Assembly: GCA_027946365.1 (NCBI GenBank)
Contig: JAPEUQ010000017.1
Span: forward strand, 310,001 to 374,000
Source: Kalmusia sp. IMI 367209
Lineage: Eukaryota > Ascomycota > Dothideomycetes > Pleosporales > Didymosphaeriaceae
DNA length: 64,000 nt
Direction: 5' to 3'
In this document: positions 62,124 through 64,000 of the stretch, one piece after another
Layout: each line of letters opens with the position of its first letter
Numbering within the stretch: the stretch's first letter is position 1
Made by a program: the position numbers and the translations under genes
The notes under the pieces: generated by a model
Database searches by the model: none
What the model was told of the DNA's origin: nothing
The model's input: only the letters and a program-made list of their open reading frames with translations

Positions 62124-64000
62124 ATGGCTTTCTCGAAAAATGTCCAAACGCCTTCTTCTCCCTCCTATTTTGAACGCATCTTTGAATACATCTCTAGACC
62201 AACGGACACTACTCCTTCTCAAATCAGTTATTATGGCTTTGTCTTTGCTACCGTTGTAAGATAACATAAATCCTCAGCACTGATAGCTAGGCTAATAACC
62301 TTGAAAAGTGCCTTAGCTACACACTTAGTTATATGGCATATAATGTCTTTTTTCATCCTCTGGCAAAGTTTCCAGGTCCATTCTGGGCTCGTTCAACACT
62401 GGTATGGCATTTATAAGCTCTGGGAGTTCCACCAACATGCTCATATGCGACAAATTAGTTGTGGAGAATCTTCCAGACGATGGGAGGACGATTTCACAGA
62501 GCGGTCGATAAGCAGCATCAAATCTACGGTCTTTACTCAATCGAATAGATTAGCCCCGGCTCACTTTTCCCAGGACCTGTGTTTCGTGTTTCGCCAAACG
62601 AATTGTCTTTCGCTTCAGTGTCGTCTTGGAAAGCCATATATGGTCACCAGCCACCAGGGAAGGGGACACACATCAAGAGTGAGTTCTATGACATGTATGG
62701 ATCTGGCTACAAAAGCCTCTGTGTAGGAAGCGAGCGCAACCCTAGCCGCCACTCCGCAATGAAGAGAAACCTGACCTCTGCGTTCTCAACACGCGCTTTG
62801 CTGGAGCAGGAGAGCATAGTTGATCGCTGCGTGAACGAATTCGTCACTGAGATTGGTTCGTCGGAAGCCTCTAAGACCGAGGGGCTCAATATGACGAAGT
62901 GGTATGAGATGATCTCCTTCGACATCTTGGGTGAAATGGCATTTGGAGAATCGTTCCACGCAGTCGAAAGTGGTAAGCGTTATCTATTATTACCTCATTC
63001 ACCTTGTTTTATAACTCAGACAGGTCATCCTCACTTCTGGTCGGAGCTCATTGTCAGCCATCTCTACTTCATCACTGTACTAGACAATCTGCGTCGATAT
63101 CCGCTATTTGTAACACTTGGCAAACTCTTACTACCATTTGCTACCATTTCCGTGCGAGATAAACACTCTGGATACACTCGCGAAAAAGTGAATCGGTACG
63201 TGTTTTGAAACTGATTTTACTAGTTCTGACATATCATACAGGCGCCTAGCAGCCAAATCTCCTCGGAAGGATTTCATGACGACGCTCATTGGTAAGGTGT
63301 CTACAGGCGAAATTCAAAAAGAAGAGATGACCGCACACGCTTCTACTCTTGTGTATGACTCATTTTCGTAGAGCCGAAAACCTCGCACTGACCGATACTA
63401 GTATTGCTGGAGGCGAGACAACCTCGACATTTCTCGCAGCCACGACCTACTACCTGCTTACGACACCCGAGGCTTATCACCGCCTTCAGCAAGAGATCCG
63501 AGATGCTTTTCCAGCTTACGAGGCAATAGATGCTAGTTCGGCTCAGAAGCTACCATATCTTCAAGCTGTGATTGCAGAGGGACTTAGATTGTACCCTCCT
63601 GGATCGCAAGGCTTTCCCCGCATATCAGCAGGCGTTGAAATTGATGGTCACTGGGTCCCACCAGGGGTATGTCTATGTAATCTGGGCTTCGCGGGGGATT
63701 AGCTAACGGTAGACATAGGCTGAGATGTACACGAGTGCATGGACCGTTACTCACGACTCGAAGTATTTCAAAGACCCATTTACCTTCAACCCCGAGCGTT
63801 GGGTAGACCCAAATAGTACAGATGTGAAGGAAGCTAGCCAACCTTTCTCCTTAGGACCGAGAGGTTGTATCGGGCGAAAGTGCGTTATAAAACCATACGT
63901 AACGGTGCTGTTCGCACACGCTAATATCTATGCAGCTTCGCTTACGTACAGATGAACCTCATACTAGCCAAAATGCACTGGAAATATGATTTCGAGTTTG
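62124..64000 (+). CDS. Cytochrome P450 monooxygenase (3' truncated by window)
   Basis: Microsomal class II P450. Nine exons seen: 62124-62255, 62309-62401, 62459-62528, 62574-62972, 63024-63195, 63242-63352, 63402-63666, 63719-63879 and 63936->64000; introns are 45-57 bp and every junction is in frame. The N-terminal region includes a hydrophobic anchor (YYGFVFATVV into CLSYTLSYMAYNVFFHPLAK) and the proline hinge KFPGPFWARSTLLWR. Then IYGPVFRVSPNELSFASV, I-helix VIAGGETTSTFLA, K-helix EGLRLYPPG, PERW in FTFNPERWVDPNS, and heme motif FSLGPRGCIGRNFAYVQ (Cys ligand). This wording fits the CYP65/trichothecene-hydroxylase-like clan of secondary-metabolism P450s. Only the last 30 or so residues are outside. 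Confidence 0.9.

Noticed and set aside
62301..62540. Apparent frameshift in the right-hand P450 (stops TAA and TAG after ARSTLVWHL)
   Set aside because: A 57 bp intron (62402-62458) with GTATGG..ATTAG joins ARSTL to LWRIFQTMGGRF in frame, so the gene is intact here.

Overview
This window comes from the nuclear genome of a filamentous ascomycete (Pezizomycotina), most likely a dothideomycete-like plant-associated or saprotrophic fungus. The evidence is a class IV chitin synthase, an AA9 lytic polysaccharide monooxygenase, a DUF6594 protein, a fused CYP505 P450-reductase, a Zn2Cys6 regulator and many 45-95 bp introns with GT..CTNAC..AG signals. The class assignment is inference. All gene models below were spliced by hand, and reading frame was checked across every junction.

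Left part (1-31 kb) is mostly conserved housekeeping: 3' end of a class IV chitin synthase, a WD40 protein, a gene-poor stretch of about 7.7 kb, a small 66-72 aa gene, AMP deaminase, a PMT4-type protein O-mannosyltransferase, a YEA4-type UDP-GlcNAc transporter (with a GC-AG intron), the PP2A B regulatory subunit (Cdc55), ribosomal protein L3 and the succinate dehydrogenase flavoprotein. The chitin synthase, mannosyltransferase and UDP-GlcNAc transporter all serve the wall and secretory glycosylation.

Middle part (31-45 kb) is accessory: a secreted GMC oxidoreductase, a UGT80-like glycosyltransferase with two PPAY motifs, a glutathione S-transferase-like protein, a Pro/Tyr-rich protein divergent from a DUF6594 membrane protein, then three secreted-protein genes in a row (a six-cysteine effector-like protein, an AA9 monooxygenase and a Cys/Ser/Thr-rich secreted protein).

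Right part (45.5-64 kb) looks like a specialised-metabolism or detoxification cluster: alpha/beta hydrolase, CYP505, Zn2Cys6 regulator, DHA1-type MFS exporter, Dal5-type MFS permease, short-chain dehydrogenase, a zinc-type dehydrogenase fragment, a 2.3 kb decayed stretch, and a second P450 that runs off the window. No polyketide or peptide synthase is visible. Several members are broken. CYP505 has one net 1-nt insertion. The short-chain dehydrogenase has a 1-nt insertion and a TAG inside its catalytic motif. The zinc-type dehydrogenase is only a fragment. The regulator, both transporters, the hydrolase and the right-hand P450 read intact. This is best read as a cluster in decay, or as an assembly with local single-base errors; the nonsense codon and the internally deleted fragment favour decay.
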